DNA of 32,675 bases. Origin: an uncultured Flavobacteriaceae bacterium (GTDB lineage: Bacteria > Bacteroidota > Bacteroidia > Flavobacteriales > Flavobacteriaceae). Under the pieces are notes generated by a model. That model was not told the origin of the DNA. It saw only the letters and a program-made list of their open reading frames with translations, and did no database searches. Where the stretch lies: positions 1-32,675 of the forward strand of contig CAJWPZ010000016.1 in the NCBI GenBank assembly GCA_913045325.1, read 5' to 3'. Positions 15,742-23,939 of the stretch are shown here, piece after piece. Numbering within the stretch: the stretch's first letter is position 1; each line of letters begins with the position of its first letter. The position numbers were made by a program, and so were the translations under genes.

Positions 15742-16407
15742 ATGAATAACAATAAAACACATATTTATTTTGTACCAGGATTGGCTGCCGGTAAAGAAAT
15801 ATTTGAAAATATAAACCTACCTGAAAGCAGGTATACCCTCCATGTAATCTCTTGGCTTATACCATCTAAGAAAGAAACTATAGCGCAGTATGCAAAACGC
15901 ATGGCTGCTTTTGTAACAGAAAAAAATGCAGTTCTAGTTGGTGTTTCTTTTGGTGGTTTGGTGGCACAAGAGATGAGTGTTTTTTTAGAATTAAAAAAAC
16001 TCATTATAATATCGAGTATAAAAACAAAATTTGAGTTGTCTTTAAAGTTTAAACTTACAGGAGTTCTAAAATTGTACAAACTCATACCAACAAGTTTGTT
16101 TTTAACATCAAAAACCTATATAAGTTTTGCACTAGGTCCAATTTCAGAAAAGAGATTTAAAATGTATCAGAAATATCTGCACGTTCGTGACAAAGTGTAT
16201 TTAGATTGGGCAATAAAAAACATGCTTTGTTGGAAGCGAGAAAAAGCACTTTCAGGCGTGTATCACATTCATGGAGATAGGGATCAAGTTTTTCCTATAG
16301 CTAATATAAAAAATACAATTACTATAGCGGGTGGGTCACATATCATGGTATTAACAAGAGGCTCTGTAATGAGTCAAAAAATTGTTGATATTATTAACCA
16401 TAATTAA
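15742..16407 (+). CDS. Alpha/beta hydrolase, 221 aa
   Basis: Alpha/beta-hydrolase fold protein. The nucleophile elbow GVSFG places Ser69 as nucleophile; HGDRDQVFP (about 177-185) offers the acid Asp, and GGSHIMV near the C-terminus offers the catalytic His, so the triad appears complete. The N-terminal FVPGLAAGKEIF supplies the oxyanion region. No signal peptide, so it is cytoplasmic. The start is placed at ATG 15742; the reading frame stays open five codons further up to a TTG, but the residues from there (MCCKA) do not look like a real N-terminus. The substrate is unknown. It is divergent from pirin across the palindrome. Confidence 0.8.
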   Translation: MNNNKTHIYFVPGLAAGKEIFENINLPESRYTLHVISWLIPSKKETIAQYAKRMAAFVTEKNAVLVGVSFGGLVAQEMSVFLELKKLIIISSIKTKFELSLKFKLTGVLKLYKLIPTSLFLTSKTYISFALGPISEKRFKMYQKYLHVRDKVYLDWAIKNMLCWKREKALSGVYHIHGDRDQVFPIANIKNTITIAGGSHIMVLTRGSVMSQKIVDIINHN

Positions 16408-16468
16408 TTTTTACAACCCCACAATCAGATTCTAAATTTAGTATTTTTAATGAAAATTAAAATACTTC

Positions 16469-17395
16469 ATGCGCATACTCTCAAAAACTTTTCTTATTGC
16501 TGTGTTGGTCCTTTTTCTAGGACTTTTTGTTCAAGCAATTCAGGCCCCTAGTCACACAGTATCTAAAAGTCAAGACAAAATCTCTCAGCCTTTGCGTATT
16601 GAGGCTCTTGCATTGCCAAACAACATGACCTTTGCAGGGGAGAAGGTCCCTTTGCAAGACACCGATGTAAGAGAACGCCTAGATAGAGAGATTCATGTTA
16701 ATACCTATTGGCATTCTAACATGTTATTAATGATAAAAAAGGCCAATCGTTTTTTCTCAGAGATAGCCCCTTTACTAAAGAAATACAATCTCCCTGATGA
16801 TTTTAAATACTTAGCAGTTGCAGAGAGTGGTCTTGATAATGTTACCTCTTCTGCGGGTGCCTCTGGGTTTTGGCAGTTTATGAAGGCTACTGGTAAGCAG
16901 TACGGTTTAGAGATTAATAGTTATGTAGATGAGCGTTATAATTTAGAACTGGCAACTAAGGTTGCGGCGCAGTACTTGCTTAACTCTAAGGAGTTGTTTG
17001 GCAGTTGGACTAATGCAGCTGCAGCTTATAATGCTGGTAATGCGGGAATCTCCAAACAAATGAAGCGTCAAGATGCCACTAATTATTATAGCCTGTTGTT
17101 AAATAGTGAAACATCCAGGTATGTTTTTAGAATTCTAGCCTTTAAAGAAATACTAAGTAATCCAGAAAAATATGGCTTTTATGTAGATCAACAGGATTTA
17201 TACCAGCCCATACCTACCAATACAATTGTTGTAGATACACCAATTGAAGATTTTGCAAAATTCGCAAAACAGCAGGGTATTAATTATAAGATATTAAAGA
17301 TTCATAATCCTTGGCTACGAGATACTTTCTTAAAAAATGCCTCAGGGAAAAAATACCATATAAAAATACCAAAACCTGGGTATTACGTTTTATAG
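16469..17395 (+). CDS. Lytic transglycosylase, MltD/SLT family, 308 aa
   Basis: Peptidoglycan lytic transglycosylase that cleaves the MurNAc-GlcNAc bond to give 1,6-anhydro ends. A hydrophobic N-terminal segment (about residues 5-24) acts as signal or anchor. The SLT domain starts at about 112, with catalytic Glu119 in YLAVAESGLDN, then 'SSAGASGFWQFMKATGKQYGL' and 'NAAAAYNAGNAGI', all hallmark motifs. The last 60 residues ('DTPIEDFAKFAKQQGINYKILKIHNPWL') look like a single LysM-like element that probably binds glycan; E. coli MltD has clear tandem LysM repeats instead. It lies 61 bases after the hydrolase and is convergent with the next gene. Confidence 0.88.
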   Translation: MRILSKTFLIAVLVLFLGLFVQAIQAPSHTVSKSQDKISQPLRIEALALPNNMTFAGEKVPLQDTDVRERLDREIHVNTYWHSNMLLMIKKANRFFSEIAPLLKKYNLPDDFKYLAVAESGLDNVTSSAGASGFWQFMKATGKQYGLEINSYVDERYNLELATKVAAQYLLNSKELFGSWTNAAAAYNAGNAGISKQMKRQDATNYYSLLLNSETSRYVFRILAFKEILSNPEKYGFYVDQQDLYQPIPTNTIVVDTPIEDFAKFAKQQGINYKILKIHNPWLRDTFLKNASGKKYHIKIPKPGYYVL

Positions 17396-17429
17396 AAATA
17401 GTGTTCTGTTCTAGGTTTTTAGAATGCTT

Positions 17430-17999
17430 TTAGCGTCTGCCGCCACGGCCAGATCTGCCACCACCAAATTGTTGCTTTGGTTGTCCAGAGCGTTTCATTT
17501 GGTCTTTCATCATTTTTATCTGATCTTCCATCATGTTTTGCTTGTCCAACTTTTTTGCCTCAGAGAGCAATACTTCGGCTTCACGTTTTCTGTTTTTAGA
17601 CATGGCTATACCTGCAAGGTTTAATTTTGTCATTGCCATATCTGTGTCCATAGATAGACCAAGAGCAACCGCTTTTTTAAAATATTTTTCGGCCTCATTC
17701 ATGTTGGTTTGAGAAAGCATGAGTCCGTTCAGATAATTGTAATACCCCTGTTGTTTGGTAACTAGTGATGCTTCTGGATTTTTAATTTTATCAAGCCATT
17801 TTTTAGCTCCAGGAAAATCTTGTTTACGTAACCTAAGAAAGGATAAAAGAATTATTTCATTTTTGAAATACAAGAACACAAAGATAGAGGACAGTAGTAT
17901 GAACATAATGCCGTTACCTATGTAAGATTCTATAAATTGCCAAACAGCAGCCCCTATAAGAAGTGCTGTTATAATAAGTTTTAAATTTTTATGGAACAT
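17430..17999 (-). CDS. Membrane-anchored TPR protein, 189 aa
   Basis: No named family. Two hydrophobic segments (about residues 6-24 and 29-46) anchor it in the inner membrane. The soluble part contains TPR-like helices ('NYLNGLMLSQTNMNEAEKYFKKAVALGL', 'AMTKLNLAGIAMSKNRKREAEVLLSEAKKL', about 86-150), suggesting protein binding. The C-terminal end is low-complexity and basic (Gly/Arg-rich, GGGRSGRGGRR). It is convergent with the lytic transglycosylase and divergent from rpmH. Small TPR membrane proteins of this layout are common in Flavobacteriia, but the function is not known to me. Confidence 0.75.
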   Translation of the reverse strand: MFHKNLKLIITALLIGAAVWQFIESYIGNGIMFILLSSIFVFLYFKNEIILLSFLRLRKQDFPGAKKWLDKIKNPEASLVTKQQGYYNYLNGLMLSQTNMNEAEKYFKKAVALGLSMDTDMAMTKLNLAGIAMSKNRKREAEVLLSEAKKLDKQNMMEDQIKMMKDQMKRSGQPKQQFGGGRSGRGGRR

Positions 18000-18063
18000 A
18001 TTGCCTTTATTTTAAGGTCAACAAAGGTAATGAAAACAATTAAAAATATTTCACATTTTGATG

Positions 18064-18093
18064 TTTGACGTTTAAAAAAAGATTGTATCTTTG
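18064..18093 (+). promoter_or_regulatory. Promoter of rpmH
   Basis: TTTG at 18064-18067 (-33), an 18-base spacer, then TATCTTTG at 18086-18093 (-7), a full TAnnTTTG match. The transcript should start near 18100. The leader then contains a 7-bp hairpin, CTACACA (18101-18107) with TGTGTAG (18119-18125), at its 5' end. Confidence 0.75.
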
Positions 18094-18179
18094 CAGCCGC
18101 CTACACAGTATATATTGTTGTGTAGACATTACAGAGCATAATATAAAAAAGATTTCAAGACGATATAATATAATATACC

Positions 18180-18341
18180 ATGAGTAAAAGAACATTTCAG
18201 CCATCAAAAAGAAAAAGAAGAAATAAGCACGGTTTTAGAGAGCGTATGGCATCTGTAAGCGGTAGAAAAGTATTAGCATCTCGCAGAGCAAAAGGAAGAA
18301 AGAAAATTTCTGTTTCTTCAGAATCTCGTCACAAAAAATAA
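18180..18341 (+). CDS. rpmH: 50S ribosomal protein L34, 53 aa
   Basis: The small basic L34 of the large ribosomal subunit, translated directly from the sequence: it begins [19 protein letters not shown], continues [22 protein letters not shown] and ends in a short Bacteroidota-type tail, SSESRHKK. The TFQPS and GFRxRM motifs are diagnostic. It has its own promoter and terminator, and is not followed by rnpA, unlike the common dnaA-rpmH-rnpA arrangement of other phyla. Confidence 0.97.
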   Translation: MSKRTFQPSKRKRRNKHGFRERMASVSGRKVLASRRAKGRKKISVSSESRHKK

Positions 18342-18360
18342 ATGTTGATAAGTAATAAAT

Positions 18361-18395
18361 AAAAGGTGTTGTTTTATAAGCAACACCTTTTTTTT
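18361..18395 (+). terminator. Intrinsic terminator of rpmH
   Basis: GGTGTTG (18365-18371) pairs with CAACACC (18381-18387) around a nine-base loop. The stem is extended by A4/T4 flanks and followed by eight T residues. It lies 20 bases after the rpmH stop. Confidence 0.88.
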
Positions 18396-18442
18396 ATACC
18401 CTATTGAATCGTAATTTCGGAACAGTTAAAAATTTTGTTATC

Positions 18443-21295
18443 ATGCCAAAAAACAACGCACTTAAATCTATTTTAATTATTGGTTCTGGCCCAATTGTTA
18501 TTGGACAAGCCTGTGAGTTTGATTACTCTGGATCTCAAGCTCTTAGATCTTTAAGAGAGGATGGAATAGAAACCATTTTAATAAACTCAAATCCTGCAAC
18601 AATCATGACAGATCCTACCATGGCCGATCATGTATATCTGTTGCCACTCAATACAAAATCTATTCTCCAGATTTTAAAAGAACATCCACAAATTGATGCT
18701 GTGCTTCCTACCATGGGAGGGCAAACTGCTTTAAATTTGGCTATAGAGGCAGATGAGAAAGGTATTTGGAATGATTTTGGAGTTGAAATTATTGGTGTAG
18801 ATATTGATGCTATCAATATTACAGAAGATAGAGAGAAATTTAGAGTTTTAATGGATGAAATTGGTGTTGGCATGGCACCTCAAGCAACCGCAACTTCATA
18901 CCTGGAGGGTAAAGAAATTGCTCAAGAATTTGGATTCCCTCTGGTTATTAGAGCCTCATATACACTAGGTGGAGCTGGAGCTTCTATTGTTTACAAAGAA
19001 GAAGATTTTGATGATTTATTACGTCATGGTCTAGAGGTATCTCCAATACACGAGGTAATGATAGACAAGGCCATGATGGGCTGGAAAGAATATGAGCTGG
19101 AATTACTGCGAGACAGAAATGACAACGTAGTTATTATTTGTGCCATAGAGAATATGGACCCTATGGGGATACACACCGGAGATTCTATCACTGTTGCACC
19201 CGCGATGACACTAAGTGATAAAACCTACCAAAGAATGCGAGATATGGCGATACATATGATGCGCAGCATAGGTGATTTTGCAGGTGGTTGTAATGTGCAA
19301 TTTGCGGTAAGTCCAGATGATAAAGAAGAAATTATTGCCATAGAAATTAATCCTCGTGTTTCTCGCTCTTCTGCCTTGGCCTCTAAAGCAACAGGATATC
19401 CTATTGCCAAAATAGCTTCAAAGCTTGCCATTGGGTATCATTTAGATGAATTGGATAATCAAATCACTAAATCTACCTCTGCACTTTTTGAGCCGACACT
19501 AGATTATGTAATTGTAAAAATACCTCGTTGGAATTTCGATAAATTTGAAGGAAGTGATCGTTCTTTAGGCTTACAAATGAAATCTGTAGGAGAGGTAATG
19601 GGTATTGGACGTAGCTTTCAAGAAGCCCTCCACAAGGCCACTCAGTCTCTAGAAATTAAAAGAAATGGCTTGGGTGCAGATGGAAAAAGTTATACCAACT
19701 ATGAACAAATCCTAGATAAGCTGAAAAATGCAAGTTGGGATCGTGTTTTTGTTATTTATGATGCCATTCAATTAGGAATACCTCTGAGCCGTATTCATGA
19801 GATTACAAAAATAGACATGTGGTTTTTAAAGCAGTATGAAGAGCTGTACTTTTTAGAAAAAGAAATTTCTAGTTTCACTCTAGATACATTACCCAGAGAG
19901 CTATTACTGGAAGCCAAGCAAAAAGGCTATGGAGATAGACAAATAGCACACATGCTTAAATGTTTAGAGAGCCAAGTATACAACAAGCGTGAAGAGTTAA
20001 ACATACAGCGTGTGTATAAACTCGTGGACACCTGCGCCGCAGAGTTTAAGGCGCAAACACCATATTATTACTCTACTTTTGAGAATAGCATAGAACTCCC
20101 TGATGGAACCACCTATGTAGAAAATGATAGTATTGTAACAGATAAAAAGAAAATCATAGTGCTGGGTTCTGGGCCAAACAGAATTGGACAAGGTATTGAG
20201 TTTGATTACTGCTGTGTTCACGGAATATTAGCTGCCTCAGAAATCGGTTATGAAACTATAATGATTAACTGTAATCCAGAAACTGTTTCTACAGATTTTG
20301 ATGTGGCAGATAAATTATACTTTGAACCTGTTTTCTGGGAACATATTTACGATATCATTCGTCATGAAAAACCAGAGGGTGTTATTGTACAACTAGGAGG
20401 GCAGACTGCCTTAAAATTGGCAGAAAAGCTAGAGCGTTACGGCGTTAAAATTCTTGGAACAAGCTTCCAGGCACTAGATTTGGCTGAAGACAGAGGGAGC
20501 TTCTCTACCATATTAAAAGATTTAGGAATTCCTTATCCAGAGTTTGGTGTGGCAGAAACTACAGATGAAGCCCTAGCTCTTGCAGACACATTAGATTTTC
20601 CATTACTTATTAGGCCTTCCTATGTACTTGGAGGTCAGGGCATGAAAATTGTTATCAATAAACAAGAACTAGAAGAACACGTGGTAGATTTATTAAGAAA
20701 GATACCAAACAACAAACTTCTTTTAGACCATTACCTAGATGGAGCCATAGAGGCAGAGGCAGATGCAATTTGTGATGGAGAAGATGTGTATATCATTGGT
20801 ATGATGGAGCATATAGAGCCTTGTGGTATTCACTCTGGAGATTCTAATGCAACACTACCGCCTTTTGATTTAAGCAAAGATGTTATGCAACAAATCAAAG
20901 ATCATACGGTAAAAATTGCAAAAGCGCTCAATACCGTAGGTTTAATAAATATACAATTTGCAGTTAAAGATGATGTGGTATATATCATTGAAGCCAATCC
21001 AAGAGCCTCTAGGACCGTTCCTTTTATAGCCAAGGCCTATGGAGAACCATATGTTAATTATGCAACTAAAGTAATGCTAGGACATAGTAAAGTAAAAGAC
21101 TTTGATTTTAAACCTAAATTAGAAGGTTATGCAATCAAGCAGCCTGTATTTAGTTTTAATAAATTTCCTAATGTAAACAAACAACTCGGTCCAGAGATGA
21201 AAAGTACTGGAGAGAGTATCTTGTTTATTGATAACTTAGAAGATGATCAGTTTTATGATTTGTATTCTAGAAGGAAAATGTATTTAAGTAAGTAA
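18443..21295 (+). CDS. carB: Carbamoyl-phosphate synthase large subunit lacking the allosteric domain, 950 aa
   Basis: The ATP-grasp subunit that makes carbamoyl phosphate from bicarbonate, ammonia (tunnelled from CarA glutaminase) and two ATP, for pyrimidine and arginine synthesis. Two homologous synthetase halves are visible: GSGPIVIGQACEFDYSGSQA near the N-terminus and LGSGPNRIGQGIEFDYCC near residue 572, each followed by the ATP-grasp signatures (TLGGAGASI; VLGGQGMKI) and a metal-site EINPR/EANPR. The start is ATG 18443 (MPKNNALKSILIIGSG); an upstream in-frame TTG at 18404 is less likely. The protein stops about 20 residues after GPEMKSTGE, where E. coli CarB continues about 140 residues into the MGS-like domain that binds UMP and ornithine. 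carA is not in the window. Confidence 0.96.
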   Translation: MPKNNALKSILIIGSGPIVIGQACEFDYSGSQALRSLREDGIETILINSNPATIMTDPTMADHVYLLPLNTKSILQILKEHPQIDAVLPTMGGQTALNLAIEADEKGIWNDFGVEIIGVDIDAINITEDREKFRVLMDEIGVGMAPQATATSYLEGKEIAQEFGFPLVIRASYTLGGAGASIVYKEEDFDDLLRHGLEVSPIHEVMIDKAMMGWKEYELELLRDRNDNVVIICAIENMDPMGIHTGDSITVAPAMTLSDKTYQRMRDMAIHMMRSIGDFAGGCNVQFAVSPDDKEEIIAIEINPRVSRSSALASKATGYPIAKIASKLAIGYHLDELDNQITKSTSALFEPTLDYVIVKIPRWNFDKFEGSDRSLGLQMKSVGEVMGIGRSFQEALHKATQSLEIKRNGLGADGKSYTNYEQILDKLKNASWDRVFVIYDAIQLGIPLSRIHEITKIDMWFLKQYEELYFLEKEISSFTLDTLPRELLLEAKQKGYGDRQIAHMLKCLESQVYNKREELNIQRVYKLVDTCAAEFKAQTPYYYSTFENSIELPDGTTYVENDSIVTDKKKIIVLGSGPNRIGQGIEFDYCCVHGILAASEIGYETIMINCNPETVSTDFDVADKLYFEPVFWEHIYDIIRHEKPEGVIVQLGGQTALKLAEKLERYGVKILGTSFQALDLAEDRGSFSTILKDLGIPYPEFGVAETTDEALALADTLDFPLLIRPSYVLGGQGMKIVINKQELEEHVVDLLRKIPNNKLLLDHYLDGAIEAEADAICDGEDVYIIGMMEHIEPCGIHSGDSNATLPPFDLSKDVMQQIKDHTVKIAKALNTVGLINIQFAVKDDVVYIIEANPRASRTVPFIAKAYGEPYVNYATKVMLGHSKVKDFDFKPKLEGYAIKQPVFSFNKFPNVNKQLGPEMKSTGESILFIDNLEDDQFYDLYSRRKMYLSK

Positions 21296-21396
21296 GACTA
21301 AAACGAATTTAAATTTAATTGATTTGTGTTTGCTTTAATAAAATTAGTGCAATTAATTTAAATTTAATAAATTCACAAAACACAAAACCATATATT

Positions 21397-21984
21397 ATGA
21401 AACAATTTTTATCTACCCTATTTATGCTTTCAGTTATTTTTGCTTCAGGGCAACAAACCTTTGAAGTTGATTGGGATCAGTCAACGACTGAAGCAGATGC
21501 TACTTTTACTATTGAAACTGGAGACACGATTATCTGGACGTGGGCCAATCAATCTCCTCATGATGTTGTTGCCTCTCCAGGAGAAACAGATGCGCCGGGA
21601 GATTTTGGAAGTGAAATTATTATTGGTACTGGGCAAACCTACCAATATACTTTTACTACAGAGGCTGTAATTGACTATTTATGTTCTGTTCACCCAACAA
21701 GTATGTTAGGAACCATTACAGTAGAAGAGGCACTTTCTACACAAGATAAATTTGAGGAAAATATTACTTTTTTCCCAAATCCAGTAACCGATAATGTACG
21801 TATAAGATCTCTCTTCCAATTTGACACATACCGCATTTTTGACATTAATGGGAAACAGGTTGCTGAAGGTGTTGGTAATGGAACTTATACTGATGCAAAC
21901 CTTTCGCATTTAAAAACGGGTACGTATTTTGTTAAAGTTGTTGATGGAGCTTTGGAGGCGACCGTTCGTTTGTTGAAAAAGTAA
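21397..21984 (+). CDS. Secreted cupredoxin (plastocyanin-like) with T9SS sorting domain, 195 aa
   Basis: Signal peptide to about residue 18 (IFASG before Q19). Residues 20-112 form a cupredoxin domain: TGDTIIWTWANQSPHDVVAS supplies His55, and DYLCSVHPTSMLG supplies Cys96, His99 and Met103, the complete type 1 copper ligand set, so it should be a blue copper electron carrier. Residues 124-195 ('FFPNPVTDNVRI', 'YRIFDINGKQV', 'LKTGTYFVKVVDG', 'VRLLKK') are a type A T9SS C-terminal sorting domain, so it crosses the outer membrane and is attached or released outside. The start is ATG 21397; the frame is open upstream but lacks a signal peptide there. A terminator follows. The electron partner is unknown. 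Confidence 0.87.
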   Translation: MKQFLSTLFMLSVIFASGQQTFEVDWDQSTTEADATFTIETGDTIIWTWANQSPHDVVASPGETDAPGDFGSEIIIGTGQTYQYTFTTEAVIDYLCSVHPTSMLGTITVEEALSTQDKFEENITFFPNPVTDNVRIRSLFQFDTYRIFDINGKQVAEGVGNGTYTDANLSHLKTGTYFVKVVDGALEATVRLLKK

Positions 21985-22010
21985 ATCATACACATCAATA
22001 TATATAAATA

Positions 22011-22040
22011 AAACACCTTCTTAATAGAAGGTGTTTTTTT
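22011..22040 (+). terminator. Intrinsic terminator of the cupredoxin gene
   Basis: AAACACCTTCT (22011-22021) pairs with AGAAGGTGTTT (22026-22036) around TAAT, followed by further T residues. Confidence 0.88.
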
Positions 22041-22119
22041 ATAGTAGGGCTTTTGTTTCTGGTTTTAAATAGTACTAATCTTTACAGTAAAGATGCAAAA
22101 CCTTGTTATTGTAAGTGTA

Positions 22120-22911
22120 TTAAGTCACAGAAAAGCGGCCTGTTTTTTTATCAAAAACAACGATTTCGTTAGGGAATAAAACATCAAAAGAACCTTGCTT
22201 AATTAGATTACAAGGGCTGTCAAAAGCTATGTTTTGAGGTGTCATCACCAGCATTTTATCTGAAATCTGAATGGCTAAATCTATTTCATGGGTAGAAAAT
22301 AAAATAGTCTTGTTTTTCTCTACTGTTAATTTCTTAAGCAATTTAACAATAGCTGCTCTATGGTATAAATCAAGGTGAGTGGTCGGCTCATCTAATATAA
22401 TAAGAGGCGTGTCTTGCGCCAAGGCTCTTGCTATATACACGCGCTGTAGTTGTCCATCACTCAGCTCAAAACAATTTTTGTGTTTTAAACTGGCTAGATC
22501 TGTATCTTCAAGGGCCTGTTGTATAATATCTTTATCGTTTTGTGTTAAGCTGCCCATCCAATTTGTATGGGGTTGTCTTCCCAGACTTACTAGCTCTAAA
22601 ACAGTAAGATTCTTAGATGCAGGAGCCTCTGTAAGTACCACACTTAACTTATTAGATAAGGCTAAGGCGCTATAGGCTGTTATTTCTGTTGCGTCTATTT
22701 GCAGGCTCCCAGATAGGGTAGGTAGCATTGCAGTTAGGCTTTTTAGTAGGGTAGATTTCCCGATACCATTGCTTCCTACTAGTGCCACGAGGGTTCCTTG
22801 AGTGATAGAAAAATTAATAGTACTAGCAATAACACTTGTCTTTTTTTTGTTTTGATACCCAATACTGAGATCTTGACATTTAATGACGGTATGTTGAGAG
22901 AGATTGTCCAT
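22120..22911 (-). CDS. btuD: ABC transporter ATP-binding protein, probable cobalamin importer (BtuD-like), 263 aa
   Basis: ATPase of a type II (FecCDE/BtuCD) importer. Walker A GSNGIGKSTLL, signature LSDGQLQR and Walker B LIILDEPTTHLD are intact, and the switch His lies in 'LFSTHEIDL'. The start is placed at the ATG at 22911, which shares its A with the permease stop codon (TAATG), a translational coupling. The frame is open 12 codons further up, but the downstream start fits the overlap and the domain. Last gene of the btuF-btuC-btuD unit. Its paralogues also import haem and ferric siderophores, so the substrate is inferred from the riboswitch-controlled receptor next to it. Confidence 0.86.
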   Translation of the reverse strand: MDNLSQHTVIKCQDLSIGYQNKKKTSVIASTINFSITQGTLVALVGSNGIGKSTLLKSLTAMLPTLSGSLQIDATEITAYSALALSNKLSVVLTEAPASKNLTVLELVSLGRQPHTNWMGSLTQNDKDIIQQALEDTDLASLKHKNCFELSDGQLQRVYIARALAQDTPLIILDEPTTHLDLYHRAAIVKLLKKLTVEKNKTILFSTHEIDLAIQISDKMLVMTPQNIAFDSPCNLIKQGSFDVLFPNEIVVFDKKTGRFSVT

Positions 22912-23939
22912 TAAAAAATAAGTTTTCTTTTGCGCACCAATAACCAAATAACAACAGGTGCTCCTACAAGTGAGGTAATTGCATTAATGGGCAAGGTATA
23001 TACGGTACCGGGTAACTGGGCTATAGTATCACAAACAAGCATTAAAATAGCGCCACTTAAAGCCACTGCTGGTATTAACACAAAATGATTGGAAGTTTTT
23101 ATAAATTGCCTTGTTAGGTGGGGTACTGCAAGACCAATAAAAGCAATAGGGCCAACAAAAGCGGTGATGCCACCTGCTAGAATACTAGTGGCTAAAATTA
23201 TTACAAGCATGTTCTTCTTTATTTTAAGGCCCATACTCTTTGCATAGTTTTCTCCCAAAAGCAGTGCGTTTAGTGATTTTGCGCTATACACACTTAAGAG
23301 TAAACCTATAAAAAAGCACAGAGAAATAATAACAATACCTTGCCATGTTTGATTTCCTAAAGACCCGAAAGACCAAAACACGAATTGTTGCAATTGTTCG
23401 GCATCGCTAAAATAAGAGAGTACAGCTACAACAGCTCCAGTAAGAGAGCCAAACATAAGCCCTATTATAAGAATTGCCATGGTATCTTTAACCTTTAGTG
23501 TAACTGCTAGCAGGGCAAGTAAAACTATAAAACTACCTAGTGCACTTGCAATTACCAGACTCCAAGGACCGAGTAAAAAACTACTAAAAACCCCTGAAAT
23601 TGCTCCAGCTCCTAAAATTAATATAGCCACACCCAAACTAGCGCCACTGCTGAGTCCTAAAACAAAAGGCCCTGCAAGGGGGTTTCTAAAAAGAGTTTGC
23701 ATTAATAGTCCAGAGATGGCCAAGCCGCCACCTGCAATAATGGCTGTGATAGCCTTTGGTAATCTATAGTTTGTGATGATATAGTCCCAAGAACTTTTAC
23801 TTGAAGCGCCTACAATACTATTAAAAACCTCCAGGGCAGGAATATCTACAGAGCCTAAACTAATATTAACGCACACAAGAACTACTAGAAGTAAACTAAG
23901 TAGTATAAAAAAGCGTACGTGAATTTTTTGTAGCATCAT
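22911..23939 (-). CDS. btuC: ABC transporter permease, FecCD family, probable cobalamin importer (BtuC-like), 342 aa
   Basis: Integral inner-membrane permease with about ten hydrophobic helices over its full length, typical of FecCD/BtuC (about 330 residues). The segment ISGLLMQTLFRNPLAGPFVLG is the family signature near residue 80, and 'GGITAFVGPIAFIGLAVPHLTRQ' (about 258-280) is the ATPase-coupling loop. The gene starts in the overlap ATGATG/TGA with btuF (4 bases) and ends overlapping btuD by one base, so all three subunits are translationally coupled. Substrate assignment rests on the neighbouring B12-riboswitch receptor. Confidence 0.88.
   Translation of the reverse strand: MMLQKIHVRFFILLSLLLVVLVCVNISLGSVDIPALEVFNSIVGASSKSSWDYIITNYRLPKAITAIIAGGGLAISGLLMQTLFRNPLAGPFVLGLSSGASLGVAILILGAGAISGVFSSFLLGPWSLVIASALGSFIVLLALLAVTLKVKDTMAILIIGLMFGSLTGAVVAVLSYFSDAEQLQQFVFWSFGSLGNQTWQGIVIISLCFFIGLLLSVYSAKSLNALLLGENYAKSMGLKIKKNMLVIILATSILAGGITAFVGPIAFIGLAVPHLTRQFIKTSNHFVLIPAVALSGAILMLVCDTIAQLPGTVYTLPINAITSLVGAPVVIWLLVRKRKLIF

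Noticed and set aside
18404-18442. Longer CarB start at TTG 18404
   Set aside because: The extra 13 residues are not part of CarB, and the frame begins just after the rpmH terminator; ATG 18443 gives the conserved N-terminus.
21300-21396. AT-rich near-repeat (AATTTAAATTTAATT-like) upstream of the cupredoxin gene as an operator
   Set aside because: It is low-complexity A/T sequence with imperfect arms; such matches are expected by chance.
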